Assembly: GCF_001646785.1 (NCBI RefSeq)
Contig: NZ_LRRH01000147.1
Coordinates: 1-35,880 of the forward strand
Length of the DNA stretch: 35,880 nt
From: Rhodococcus phenolicus
Lineage (GTDB): Bacteria; Actinomycetota; Actinomycetes; Mycobacteriales; Mycobacteriaceae
Direction of reading: 5' to 3'
Each line of letters opens with the position of its first letter. Position 1 is the stretch's first letter. Positions 7,772 through 16,575 of this stretch are shown here, piece after piece. The position numbers were made by a program, and so were the translations under genes. The notes under the pieces were generated by a model. The model made no database searches. It was not told the DNA's origin and worked only from the letters and a program-made list of their open reading frames with translations.

Positions 7772-8815
7772 GTGTCACCTATGGCGTTATCGATGAAACC
7801 GACCGGGTGGTTCCAAGTCGGTTGGTCTGCCGACCTGGAAGCCGGCGACGTCAAGCCTCTGCGGTACTTCGGTCAAGACCTGGTCGCCTACCGCACTCAG
7901 GGCGGTCGTTTCGTGGTTCTGAACGCATACTGCGAGCACCTCGGTGCCCATCTGGGGCATGGCGGTTCAGTGGCCGGTGACGACATCACCTGCCCGTTCC
8001 ACGGCTGGCAGTGGAGCCCGGAAGGCCGCAACACCTGCATTCCGTATCAGAAGGCGACGAACCGCGTACGCAAGATCGGTACCTGGCCCACCGCCGAGCG
8101 CGACGGAATCATGTACATCTGGCACGACGTCGACGGCGGAGATCCGCTCTACGAGGTGCCGAGCATATTCGACATGTTCCCGGGGTCCGGTTCGGCGAAC
8201 GACTACCACGACCTGGGGGAGAGCGGTCGTCTCGAGACTGCCGAACTGCCGATCCATCCGCAGTACGCCGCCGAGAACGGTGTCGACTTCGCGCACTTCA
8301 AGTACGTCCACCGCGCCGACGAGGTCCCGACCGTCGTCAGCCGCGAATTCGGCGAGTACGACTTCAAGACCGAGCTGGCTCTGAATTTCAAGCGTCGCAG
8401 CGTCGATGGTGGGGTCGAGAACATCACGGGCCGCACGAGGGCGTTGCTGCTCGGTCTGGGACTGGGCTTCTCCCACGCCGACGGCGTCGGGTCCATCTGC
8501 TCACTGACAGCGGTGACCCCCGTCGACGACGAGCGCTCGATCCTGCGGTTCTCCACGTGGGCGAGCAAGGAGGACGGCGAGGACGAATCTCGAGTGGCGA
8601 AGCGGCAGCGCAACGCGATCGGACAGGTCAAGGCCGACATCGCAATCTGGGAACACCAGCGCTACACCGAGCCGCCCGGCCTGGCGACCGCCGAAGCCGC
8701 AGGCTTCCGCGAGATCCGGAAGTGGGCTCGTCGCTTCTACCCCGAGGGGACCCTCGGCCACGGCGCCGCCGAACAGACCGCAGGCACCGACGAATTACAG
8801 GCGGAATACACGTAA
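7772..8815 (+). CDS. Rieske non-heme iron oxygenase, terminal oxygenase (KshA-like)
   Basis: The 347-residue protein starts at GTG 7772, five bases after AGGAGG. The Rieske [2Fe-2S] motif is Cys54-x-His56 ... Cys74-x2-His77 ('YCEHLGAHLG' and 'CPFHGW'). The mononuclear iron site follows the N-x2-D-x2-H-x4-H pattern: Asn169, Asp172, His175, His180 (ENGVDFAHFKYVH). This layout is found in alpha-only monooxygenases such as 3-ketosteroid 9alpha-hydroxylase KshA and cholesterol 7-desaturase-like enzymes; it is somewhat shorter than typical KshA. No beta subunit or separate ferredoxin is present, and a KshB-type reductase lies in the same operon, so electrons likely pass NADH to reductase to this protein. 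It is the first gene after promoter site B and overlaps the next gene by one base. Substrate unknown. Confidence 0.93.
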   Translation: MSPMALSMKPTGWFQVGWSADLEAGDVKPLRYFGQDLVAYRTQGGRFVVLNAYCEHLGAHLGHGGSVAGDDITCPFHGWQWSPEGRNTCIPYQKATNRVRKIGTWPTAERDGIMYIWHDVDGGDPLYEVPSIFDMFPGSGSANDYHDLGESGRLETAELPIHPQYAAENGVDFAHFKYVHRADEVPTVVSREFGEYDFKTELALNFKRRSVDGGVENITGRTRALLLGLGLGFSHADGVGSICSLTAVTPVDDERSILRFSTWASKEDGEDESRVAKRQRNAIGQVKADIAIWEHQRYTEPPGLATAEAAGFREIRKWARRFYPEGTLGHGAAEQTAGTDELQAEYT

Positions 8816-9972
8816 TGAGAATTGCACTGTCGCAACAGCATGAGGCCTGGCGGGCCGAGATCCGCGAGTTCCTCGACGCCGAACTGCCGGAGGAGAACGC
8901 TTTCAATCCGGAATTCGACGACGCCCCGGACCAGTGGGCGATCGCCGTCGAGTTCAGCAAGAAGGTCGCCGCCAAGGGGTGGATCGGACTGACCTGGCCG
9001 AAGGAGTACGGCGGCAAGGGATTGGCGCCGATCGCGAACCAGATCCTGCTCGAGGAGCTGTACGCGGCCGACGCGCCGATGATCAACTCGGTCGGAATCT
9101 TCCTCGCCGCGGGCACCATCCTGGTGGGTGGCACCGAGGAGCAGAAGAAGCGACTGCTTCCGGACATCGCGAACATGCGGACCCTGTGGGCCGAAGGTCT
9201 CACCGAACCGGAGGCAGGTTCCGACCTCGGCTCCCTGCGGACGAAGGCCGTCAGGGACGGCGACGAATGGGTCATCACCGGAGAGAAGGCCTTCACGTCG
9301 TGGGGCCCGATGTCCGACGTCCTGTACGTGGCCGCCCGCACGGCGACCGACAACGCCGCGCGTGATGCGATCAGCATCTTCGTGGTCGATCTGCGCAGTC
9401 CAGGTGTCACTCTCCACCCGATGCGCAACTACGGCGGTGGCGTGCAGTCGAGCACATACCTGGACAAGGTGCGTGTGCCGGCGGACGCGCTGATCGGCGA
9501 GGAGGGCAAGGGCTGGCAGTACATCATGCGCGCCTTCTACGCCTCGGGAACCGTCGAGCCGATCTATGCGATGCAGGAGAGCCGGCTGCGGGCCCTGATC
9601 ACCCACTGCAAGGCGATTCCCGGCAAGCTGGACGATCCGCATGTGCAGGCGGATCTCGCGAAGCTTGCCGAGATGATCCAGACACAGCGACTTCTCGCCT
9701 ACGAGATCATCGGCGACAACGCCGCAGGCAGGCAGACGCCGTGGGCCGGTGGGGCGCAGCAGGTCGTCGCCAAGGAGTACGAGCCGCTCTTCGCCCAGAT
9801 CTTCGACCGTGTCCTCGGACCGACGAGCCAGCTGCGCGGCGAGTCGGCCGACGCGCCGATCAACGGCAAGCCCGAGGCGTGGTACCGGCAGTCGTTCGCC
9901 AACCACGCCGGAGGAACGTCCCAGCTCAAGCGGATGGTGCTTGCGACCCGTGGCCTCGGCCTGCCGCGATAG
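8815..9972 (+). CDS. Acyl-CoA dehydrogenase, subunit 1
   Basis: The 385-residue protein starts at the ATG that overlaps the Rieske stop (TAATG). It has a full ACAD fold: an N-terminal helical domain with 'WPKEYGGKGLAP' (about 58-69), the middle beta domain with 'EGLTEPEAGSDLGSLRTKA' and 'ITGEKAFTSWG' that bind FAD and substrate, and a C-terminal helical domain. The end 'SFANHAGGTSQLKRMVLATRGLGLPR' is typical of FadE-type enzymes. It oxidises acyl-CoA to enoyl-CoA using an electron-transferring flavoprotein. It is followed eight bases later by a shorter ACAD; such adjacent pairs in mycobacteria and rhodococci (ChsE4-ChsE5, FadE28-FadE29) form alpha2beta2 heterotetramers that handle bulky ring-bearing CoA esters. 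The pairing here is inferred from context. Confidence 0.93.
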   Translation: MRIALSQQHEAWRAEIREFLDAELPEENAFNPEFDDAPDQWAIAVEFSKKVAAKGWIGLTWPKEYGGKGLAPIANQILLEELYAADAPMINSVGIFLAAGTILVGGTEEQKKRLLPDIANMRTLWAEGLTEPEAGSDLGSLRTKAVRDGDEWVITGEKAFTSWGPMSDVLYVAARTATDNAARDAISIFVVDLRSPGVTLHPMRNYGGGVQSSTYLDKVRVPADALIGEEGKGWQYIMRAFYASGTVEPIYAMQESRLRALITHCKAIPGKLDDPHVQADLAKLAEMIQTQRLLAYEIIGDNAAGRQTPWAGGAQQVVAKEYEPLFAQIFDRVLGPTSQLRGESADAPINGKPEAWYRQSFANHAGGTSQLKRMVLATRGLGLPR

Positions 9973-9980
9973 GAGAGATC

Positions 9981-11057
9981 ATGGAACTGACATGGGGCGA
10001 GGACTTCGCAGCCCTCACCGATGTAAGCAAGTCGGTCTTCGCGCGCTACTCGCCGCTGGAGGACCGTTCGAACACCGTCGCGTTCGCCGATCAGGTGAGC
10101 CAGTTCGCCGAACTGGGCTGGTTGCAGCTCGGCGACGCGAACGGAACGAACGAGGACGGTGCCGCTCTCGGAACGATCGCGGCGGTCTTCGTCGAGATGG
10201 GACGGGCGCTGGCCGAGACGCCGCTGCTGGACCTCACCGTCGCGCGTGACGCCGCGACCCTGGCCGGCACTCCGGCCGCCACGGAACTGGCGACCCGCAT
10301 CGGTGACGGCGACGCCGTCGTCGTCCCGGCCTTCCTCACCGGGAACTGGGGCTCGGCGGTCACCGTCGACAGAGGAACGGCGAGCGGTCGAGTGCTGGGA
10401 GTCGGTTACGCGGACCGGGCCGAGAGCTTCCTGGTGCACGCCGTCGAAGCGGGCGAGAGCCTTCTTCTGCACGTCGACGCGGCCGACGCGAAGGTCGAGC
10501 CGATGCCGAACGTCGGCGGATACCCGATGTTCGGCATGACGCTGCCCGGCGTCACCGTCGTCGATGAGCGGATCCTCGCGCGCGGCGCCGACGCAGACCG
10601 GGCGATCGACCGTGCGTCCCAGCGCGGCGCCGTGCTGCGGGCCGCGCAGGTGTACGGCGCCGGTATGCGCCTGCTCGACATGACCGTGCAGTACGCCAAG
10701 CAGCGCCATCAGTTCGGCGGCGCGATCGGACGCTTCCAGGCGGTCCAGTACCTGTGCACCGACATCGCCGTGAACGCACACGTCACCTCGGCGCACACCC
10801 GAGCTGCGGCAGCCGCGCTGGACGCGGGTGACGACGGCCGGCCGTACGTCGATCTGATGCGTAATCAGGCAGCGCTCACTGCCCGCGAGATGGTCCATTG
10901 CGCGCACGAGGTCCACGCAGGCATCGGTTACATGGTCGAGTCCGACGTCCACCTGTTCACCAATGCCGCCAAGCGCTGGCAGTACGACTTCGGCGACGCC
11001 GCCGAGAACAATCGCTCGATCGTTTCGGCGATCACCCGAATCTACGAGGGAGCGTGA
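9981..11057 (+). CDS. Acyl-CoA dehydrogenase, subunit 2
   Basis: The 358-residue protein starts at ATG 9981, just after AGGAGAG. It is shorter and more divergent in its N-terminal and middle domains than the upstream subunit: the usual 'TEP.AGSD' loop is absent. The C-terminal domain is well conserved, with 'YAKQRHQFGGAIGRFQAVQ' (about 237-255) and 'VHAGIGYMVESDVHLFTNAAKRW' near the end; the Glu of 'VESDVH' sits where many ACADs carry the catalytic base. This split of features between two neighbouring genes is what is seen in heteromeric steroid-type ACADs. The downstream hydratase begins two bases after its stop, pointing to coupled synthesis. Confidence 0.9.
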   Translation: MELTWGEDFAALTDVSKSVFARYSPLEDRSNTVAFADQVSQFAELGWLQLGDANGTNEDGAALGTIAAVFVEMGRALAETPLLDLTVARDAATLAGTPAATELATRIGDGDAVVVPAFLTGNWGSAVTVDRGTASGRVLGVGYADRAESFLVHAVEAGESLLLHVDAADAKVEPMPNVGGYPMFGMTLPGVTVVDERILARGADADRAIDRASQRGAVLRAAQVYGAGMRLLDMTVQYAKQRHQFGGAIGRFQAVQYLCTDIAVNAHVTSAHTRAAAAALDAGDDGRPYVDLMRNQAALTAREMVHCAHEVHAGIGYMVESDVHLFTNAAKRWQYDFGDAAENNRSIVSAITRIYEGA

Positions 11058-11059
11058 CC

Positions 11060-11866
11060 ATGCCGCTGATCGACTACAGAGTCGAGGACGCAGTCGGTGT
11101 CATCACTCTGAACCGTCCGGAGAAGCACAACGCCCAGAACGAGCCGATGCTCGAAGAACTCGACGCTGCGTGGCGTGCTGCGGCGACCGCTGATGCGGTC
11201 AAGGTCATCGTCGTGCGAGCCAACGGCGACAACTTCTCCGCCGGACACGATCTGAAGTCGACGACCTCCGGCTACGAACCGTCGGAAGTCAAGAGCCAGT
11301 TGGAGAATGCGTACGGATGGGAGACCGAGTACTACCTCGGCTTCTCGCGCCGGTGGCGCGACGTGCCCAAGCCGTCCATCGCGTCGGTCAAGGGAGCGTG
11401 CATCGCGGGCGCGCTGAACGTCATCTGGCCGTGCGACCTCATTGTCGCCGCCGACAACACGTTCTTCAGCGATCCGGTCGCCAAGTACGGGATCGGCGGG
11501 GTCGAATACCACGCGCACACGTGGGAACTCGGCGCCCGCCGGGCGAAGGAGATGCTCTTCACCGCGCGCAGCGTCTCGGCGGAGGAGGCGTTCGCGGCCG
11601 GCATGGTCAACCGCGTCGTGCCGGTCGACGAACTCGACGCCCGGACAATGGATCTCGCCCGCGAGATCGCGCAGATGGACGCCTGGGCCTTGCGCCAGGG
11701 CAAGCGCGCCGTCAACCAGACGCTGGACATCATGGGTCAGCAGGCGGCACTCCAGTCGGCATTCGACATGCACTGGCTCGGCCACGCGAATTCCATGCTG
11801 ACCACCGGCTACCCGCTGCTCACCGCGGATCCGTTGCCGGCGGAAGCGAAGAAGGACCGTACGTGA
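11060..11866 (+). CDS. Enoyl-CoA hydratase/isomerase (crotonase family)
   Basis: The 268-residue protein starts at ATG 11060, two bases after the ACAD stop. It shows crotonase features: 'GVITLNRPEKHNAQNEPMLEEL' at the N-terminus, oxyanion-hole segment 'NFSAGHDLKS' (about 58-67), and 'SIASVKGACIAGALNVIWPCDLIVAADNTFFSDP' holding the second oxyanion region. The catalytic Glu pair of classical hydratases is not obvious ('YGIGGVEYHAHTWELGARRAKEML'), so hydration, isomerisation or a C-C cleavage reaction are all possible. The product of the preceding dehydrogenase pair is its natural substrate. Its last four bases overlap the ligase start (GTGA). Confidence 0.92.
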   Translation: MPLIDYRVEDAVGVITLNRPEKHNAQNEPMLEELDAAWRAAATADAVKVIVVRANGDNFSAGHDLKSTTSGYEPSEVKSQLENAYGWETEYYLGFSRRWRDVPKPSIASVKGACIAGALNVIWPCDLIVAADNTFFSDPVAKYGIGGVEYHAHTWELGARRAKEMLFTARSVSAEEAFAAGMVNRVVPVDELDARTMDLAREIAQMDAWALRQGKRAVNQTLDIMGQQAALQSAFDMHWLGHANSMLTTGYPLLTADPLPAEAKKDRT

Positions 11867-13434
11867 ACGCGACCGATCGGATCAGCGACGCCACGTCGAT
11901 CTGGTCCCTGCTCACCCGCCGCGTCGAGGCGACCCCCGACGCTGTCGCACTGATCGACGAGAACGATCGAAGCGAGACGTTCGCCGGTGTGCTCGCAGCC
12001 GCCGAGCGCACCGCGGCCGGTCTGCTCGCCGAGGGCATCGAGCTGGGTGCCGTCGTCAGCTGGCAGCTCCCCACCAGCATCGACGCCGTCGTTCTGAGCC
12101 TGGCCCTGTCGAGGATCGGCGCCGTGCAGAACCCCATCATTCCGCTCTACCGCGGGCGTGAGGTCACGGCCATGGTCGAGCAGTGCGCGTCGCAGTGGCT
12201 CATCACCGTCGGTGAGTTCCGCGGATACGATCACGGCCGCATGGCGGGGGAAGTCCGCGCCGCGGTGTCCGCGCCGCTGCAGGTCCTGGTGCTCGCCGAC
12301 AGGCTGCCCGAGGGCGATCCGGCCGCACTGGCGCCGGTCGAGTCCGGTGCGGACGAGATCCGTTGGATCTACACGACGTCCGGGACCACCTCGGCCCCGA
12401 AGGGTGTCTGCCACACCGACAGCACGCTCGTCGCAGGCGGGCTCGGGATCGCCGACGCCCTCGGGGTGACGCGCGCCGACACCGGAACGATCCTTTTCCC
12501 GTACGCGCACATCGGCGGACCCGACATGCTGATCGCCTCGCTGTCGAGCGGCATGGCGTTGGTCCTGATGGCGGTCTATGAACCGGTGGCGGCGGTCCGG
12601 CTGATGCGCCGGCACGGCGTCACACTCACCGGCGGATCGACCCCGCACTACTCGCTTCTGCTCCAGCAGCAACGGAAGACGCCGGGCGTTCCGGTGGTCC
12701 CGACCCTGCGGATGCTCACGGGCGGCGGCGCGCCGATGCCGGAGAAACTGTTCCACGAGGTCTCCACTGAGATCGGCGTACCGATCCTGCACGGGTACGG
12801 GATGACGGAGTCGCCGATGATCGCGTCGGCCCGCCCGTCCGACACCGTCGACCAGCTCGCGACGACGTCCGGACGTCCGGTCCTGAACTGCGAGATTCAG
12901 ATCCGGTCCGAGTCCGACGAGGCGCTGCCCGTCGGCAGCACCGGCCGAGTGTGGTTGCGCGGCCCGATTCTGTTCAAGCACTACATCTCCGACGGCGCGA
13001 TCGTCCGTCCCTTCGACGCCGACGGCTGGTACTTCACCGGAGACATCGGCAAACTCGGGCCTGAGGGGCACCTCACGCTCGTCGGCCGCGAGAAGGACCT
13101 CATCATCCGCAAGGGTGAATCGATCAGCCCGTCCGAGATCGAAGACGTTCTGGTCGAGCACCCCGCGGTCGCGGACGTCGCCGTGATCGGGCTCCCGGAC
13201 GAAGTCCGCGGGGAACGGATCTGCGCGGTGGTGCAGCTGACCGACCCGGGACAGCGCGTCGAACTCGACGAACTGAGGGACCACTGCCGGGTGTCGGGCA
13301 TCTCGCCCGCGAAATTCCCCGAGCAGCTCGAGTTCGTCACGGAACTGCCGAAGACCCCCACTATGAAAATCCGCAAACAGAGCCTGCGTGAGCGCATTCT
13401 CGACCACCAGGTCGCCGCACACACCGGTGCCTGA
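11863..13434 (+). CDS. AMP-forming acyl-CoA synthetase (FadD-like)
   Basis: The 523-residue protein starts at GTG 11863, overlapping the hydratase stop by four bases. It has the ANL-family core: P-loop 'YTTSGTTSAPKG' (170-181), 'GYGMTESP' (A5), 'GWYFTGDIG' (A7), 'LIIRKGESISPSEIEDVL' (A8 hinge) and a C-terminal lysine in 'KTPTMKIRK' (about 502). In most relatives the residue before that lysine is glycine (SGK/TGK); methionine here is slightly unusual. It would activate a carboxylic acid, perhaps the hydroxy acid released after Baeyer-Villiger oxidation and ester hydrolysis, to its CoA thioester for the adjacent beta-oxidation enzymes. Substrate specificity cannot be read from the sequence. Confidence 0.93.
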   Translation: MNATDRISDATSIWSLLTRRVEATPDAVALIDENDRSETFAGVLAAAERTAAGLLAEGIELGAVVSWQLPTSIDAVVLSLALSRIGAVQNPIIPLYRGREVTAMVEQCASQWLITVGEFRGYDHGRMAGEVRAAVSAPLQVLVLADRLPEGDPAALAPVESGADEIRWIYTTSGTTSAPKGVCHTDSTLVAGGLGIADALGVTRADTGTILFPYAHIGGPDMLIASLSSGMALVLMAVYEPVAAVRLMRRHGVTLTGGSTPHYSLLLQQQRKTPGVPVVPTLRMLTGGGAPMPEKLFHEVSTEIGVPILHGYGMTESPMIASARPSDTVDQLATTSGRPVLNCEIQIRSESDEALPVGSTGRVWLRGPILFKHYISDGAIVRPFDADGWYFTGDIGKLGPEGHLTLVGREKDLIIRKGESISPSEIEDVLVEHPAVADVAVIGLPDEVRGERICAVVQLTDPGQRVELDELRDHCRVSGISPAKFPEQLEFVTELPKTPTMKIRKQSLRERILDHQVAAHTGA

Positions 13435-13533
13435 CGTCCGTCTGCCCGCAGTCGCAGGCAGCGTAGACGATCCTTCCCAGAACTCAGCAGCGACGCCCGT
13501 GCGTTCATGCCCAGGGCATGTACAGGAGTGAGA

Positions 13534-15447
13534 ATGAAGCCCCAAATGCCAGACCGTAAGTTCGTGGAGCGCGCGGTCGCCGACGCCGATGTGAACGTCC
13601 TGCGAATGGCTCTGTTCCAGGCGACCCGCGATCCCGATATCGCCGCAGTGCACGCCGAGCGTGTCGCGGGCATGGTGGCGGACACCGTGGTGTTCTCCGA
13701 CGACGACACCGATCTGATCAGGTCGAAGGCCGTCGAGTACCTGATGTCCGGCGATCTCGCCGATGAGGGCCGGGTGCCGTCGAACGACGAGATCACCGAT
13801 CTCATCCGCATGGCGGAGGCCCGTCATCTGGCGTCCGACGATCTGTTCATGCGCCGCCGGATCCTGTCCTTCCCCGCGTGGCCCTTCCAGCGGGAGTGGA
13901 CGGGCACGAAGTGTGTCCCCGAGGGCTACTCGGTCGCGATCGTCGGGGCCGGGTTCTCCGGGATCGCCATGGGAGTCCAGCTTGCCCGGCTCGGCATTCC
14001 GTTCACGATCTACGAGCGGCGCTCGGAGATCGGGGGAGTGTGGAGCATCAACACCTATCCCGACGTCCGTGTCGACACGCTCAGTGCGTCGTACGAGTAC
14101 TCCTTCGAGAAGAAGTACCCGTGGACGGAGTACTTCGCGAGCCAGTCCGAGGTACGCACCTACCTCGACCACGTCGCACGCAAGCACGGCGTGTACGAGC
14201 ACATCGTCTTCGACGCGGATGTGACGTCCGCGCGGTTCGACGACGTCGCGAAGACATGGACGCTGACGGTGGCGGTGGCCGAGCAGCCGCCGACCACTGT
14301 CGTGACGAACGTCGTCGTGGCAGCGAGTGGTCTGTTCGCGACACCGCGCGAACTGCCCGCCCCGGGCGCCGCGGAATTCTCCGGTCGGATCGTGCACACC
14401 ACGGAGTGGAACGACTCGATCGACTACGCCGGGAAGAAAGTCGCGATCATCGGCAACGGCTCGACCGGTGTCCAGTTGCTGTCCAAGATCGCGAGTGGGG
14501 CAGCGTCGGTAGCGGTCTATCAGCGTACCCCGCAGTGGATTTCGCCGCGGGCGAGATACGGCGAAGCGATCTCGGACGAGTTGCAGTGGCTCTTTCAGAC
14601 GATGCCGTTCTACTGGAACTGGAACAAGTACATCGCCGGATTCGCATCGAACGACCTTCGCGAGCTGCTCATCGCGGACGAGCAGTGGATCGCCGATGGC
14701 GGCGTCGTGAACAAGCGTAACGACGCGATGCGGGAGATGCTGGTCGAGTACATCCGTGACCAGGTGAAGGGCCGTGAGGACCTGATCGAGAAGCTGGTCC
14801 CGGACTACCCCCCGATGACTCGGCGCCCCGTGGTCGACAACCAGTGGTACGCGTCGCTCACCAGAGACAACGTCGAGTTGGTGACGACCCCGATCGAGCG
14901 CCTCACCGAAGGTGGGGTGCAGACCTCCGACGGCACCGTCCGCGACGCCGACCTGATCATCGCGGCTGTCGGTTTCCAGACCGAGAAGTTCCTGTGGCCG
15001 ACCGAGTACGTCGGTGCGAACGGGGTGAGTCTGGAAGAGGTGTGGAAGGTCCAGGGTGCACAGGCTCATCTCGGGATGACCGTGCCGGGCTTCCCGAACC
15101 TGTTCATGCTCTACGGCCCCAATTCCCAACCGGTCGCGAGTGGCGCGGGACTGCCGATCTGGCTGGAGACCTGGTGCGGTTATATCGCCGAGGGGATCCA
15201 GGAGATGCTCGAAAACGGATACGCGTCGATGGAGATCCGGCGGGAGGCGTTCGACCACTACAACGAACAGCTGCACAAGGAGGCCTGCCGGCTGATCTAC
15301 CTGTCGGAGACGAGCGCGACGAGAAAGAACTACTACGTCAACAAGTGGGGTCGTCTGCAGGTCAGCGCTCCGTGGGACGGCGAAGAGTACTTCGCGATGT
15401 GCGTGCGTCTTCGCCTGAGCGATTTCGATTTCGCGAGCGCGGAGTAG
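13534..15447 (+). CDS. Baeyer-Villiger monooxygenase 1, with N-terminal extension (HAPMO-like)
   Basis: From ATG 13534 (AGGAG seven bases before) the protein is 637 residues. Residues 1-132 form a helical extension ('PSNDEITDLIRMAEARHLASDD') before the first Rossmann motif GAGFSG (138-143). The BVMO fingerprint FxGxxxHxxxW is present as FSGRIVHTTEW (282-292), followed by Asn instead of the usual Pro/Asp. The NADP motif is GNGSTG (307-312), and 'YQRTPQW' carries the conserved arginine expected in the active site. Length and extension match 4-hydroxyacetophenone monooxygenase-type enzymes, which are about 640 residues. These flavoproteins insert oxygen next to a ketone, giving an ester or lactone. 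It follows the ligase after a 99-bp gap and precedes the reductase by 7 bp. Confidence 0.93.
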   Translation: MKPQMPDRKFVERAVADADVNVLRMALFQATRDPDIAAVHAERVAGMVADTVVFSDDDTDLIRSKAVEYLMSGDLADEGRVPSNDEITDLIRMAEARHLASDDLFMRRRILSFPAWPFQREWTGTKCVPEGYSVAIVGAGFSGIAMGVQLARLGIPFTIYERRSEIGGVWSINTYPDVRVDTLSASYEYSFEKKYPWTEYFASQSEVRTYLDHVARKHGVYEHIVFDADVTSARFDDVAKTWTLTVAVAEQPPTTVVTNVVVAASGLFATPRELPAPGAAEFSGRIVHTTEWNDSIDYAGKKVAIIGNGSTGVQLLSKIASGAASVAVYQRTPQWISPRARYGEAISDELQWLFQTMPFYWNWNKYIAGFASNDLRELLIADEQWIADGGVVNKRNDAMREMLVEYIRDQVKGREDLIEKLVPDYPPMTRRPVVDNQWYASLTRDNVELVTTPIERLTEGGVQTSDGTVRDADLIIAAVGFQTEKFLWPTEYVGANGVSLEEVWKVQGAQAHLGMTVPGFPNLFMLYGPNSQPVASGAGLPIWLETWCGYIAEGIQEMLENGYASMEIRREAFDHYNEQLHKEACRLIYLSETSATRKNYYVNKWGRLQVSAPWDGEEYFAMCVRLRLSDFDFASAE

Positions 15448-15454
15448 GAACGTC

Positions 15455-16513
15455 GTGCAGCCTACGGAGACCGCCGGCCGCGAGTCGTCGGGCCGAGGGC
15501 ATCTGCTCGAGGTGATGGCGGTGATCGACGAGACGCCGGACGCCCGGTCGATCGTCCTTCGACCGGCCGAGGCAGACCGGCCGACGTTCGCGTACCGGCC
15601 CGGACAGTTTCTGACCGTTCGGATCCCGAGTGACCTGACCGGTCACGTCGCACGGTCGTATTCGCTCTCGAGCACGCCGTCGCTCGACGAGGACCTGAAG
15701 ATCACCGTGAAGCGGGTCTCGTCCGGGTACGGATCGAACTGGTTGTGCAACAACGTGGAGGCCGGCGCGTCGATGACCGTCCTGCCTCCCGCCGGCCGAT
15801 TCACACTGTCGGGTTACGAGGACGACCTGCTGCTCTTCGCGGCGGGCAGCGGGATCACCCCGGTCATATCGATCCTGAAAGCCGCACTGGTGCAAGGCGT
15901 TCGATCGGTCACGCTGTTCTACGCGAACCGCGATGCGGAGTCGGTGATCTTTGCCCGAGAGCTCGACGAACTGCTGGCCGAGCACCCGGAACGGTTCACA
16001 CTCGTCCACTGGTTCGACAGTGTGGACGGCATCCCGACCGCGCAGCGGCTTGCAGGCCTGGTCGCCGCCGACCCGTCGCGCGAGGTGTTCGTGTGCGGCC
16101 CGGGCCCGTTCATGGACGCCGTGAGCGCTGCGGCCGAATCGGCCGGAGTGCCGCGTGAGCGGTTCCACCGTGAGGTGTTCTCCTCGATCACCGGCGATCC
16201 GTTCGCCCCGGCGCCCGCCGCGGACCGGGCATCGACCGCAGAGACGGTCGACACGACCGTGCTTCTCAACGGTGCAGTTCACCGGTTCGCCTGGCCGGCC
16301 GACACGACGCTGGTGGACGCGTTGCTGGCGGAGAGCGTGGACGTGCCGTACTCGTGCCGTTCGGGTGAATGCGGTTCGTGTGTCTGCCGAGTCGTCGGCG
16401 GCAGCGTCAGCGGCGTGGGCGGTGACGTCCTCGGGCCCGACGACGTCGCGGCCGGCTACGTGCTGGGATGCCGGTCCCGGCCGGACGAAGGCCCGATTGA
16501 CATCGAGTTCTGA
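15455..16513 (+). CDS. KshB-type ferredoxin reductase (FAD/NAD + C-terminal 2Fe-2S)
   Basis: The 352-residue protein starts at GTG 15455, with AGGA upstream. Domain order: FAD domain with RSYS (67-70), NAD domain with GSGITP (131-136) and 'VFVCGPGPFM' (211-220), then a plant-type [2Fe-2S] ferredoxin domain with Cys301-x4-Cys306-x2-Cys309 and Cys339. This order is that of KshB, HmpA-like and PaaE-like reductases. It transfers electrons from NAD(P)H to an oxygenase, here most probably the Rieske protein at the head of the operon, since BVMOs take NADPH directly. The pair would form a two-component monooxygenase like KshAB. The 7-bp spacing to the BVMO gene suggests translational coupling. Confidence 0.93.
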   Translation: MQPTETAGRESSGRGHLLEVMAVIDETPDARSIVLRPAEADRPTFAYRPGQFLTVRIPSDLTGHVARSYSLSSTPSLDEDLKITVKRVSSGYGSNWLCNNVEAGASMTVLPPAGRFTLSGYEDDLLLFAAGSGITPVISILKAALVQGVRSVTLFYANRDAESVIFARELDELLAEHPERFTLVHWFDSVDGIPTAQRLAGLVAADPSREVFVCGPGPFMDAVSAAAESAGVPRERFHREVFSSITGDPFAPAPAADRASTAETVDTTVLLNGAVHRFAWPADTTLVDALLAESVDVPYSCRSGECGSCVCRVVGGSVSGVGGDVLGPDDVAAGYVLGCRSRPDEGPIDIEF

Positions 16514-16575
16514 CCGCAGTACTCGGTCCGATTCGTCGTGCGACCGTCGCACGCGCTGAAGGAGGTTTGCCGTAC

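Noticed and set aside
8011-8814. A long N-terminal extension of the first acyl-CoA dehydrogenase
   Set aside because: The frame is open through the Rieske gene, but the extension is low-complexity and the ATG at 8815 overlaps the Rieske stop in the usual coupled manner.
11809-15276. An 1155-residue open frame on the minus strand
   Set aside because: It lies antisense to the ligase and BVMO1 genes, whose motifs are complete, and its translation is an Arg/Asp/Gly-rich sequence without any domain. Such long antisense frames are common in GC-rich DNA.
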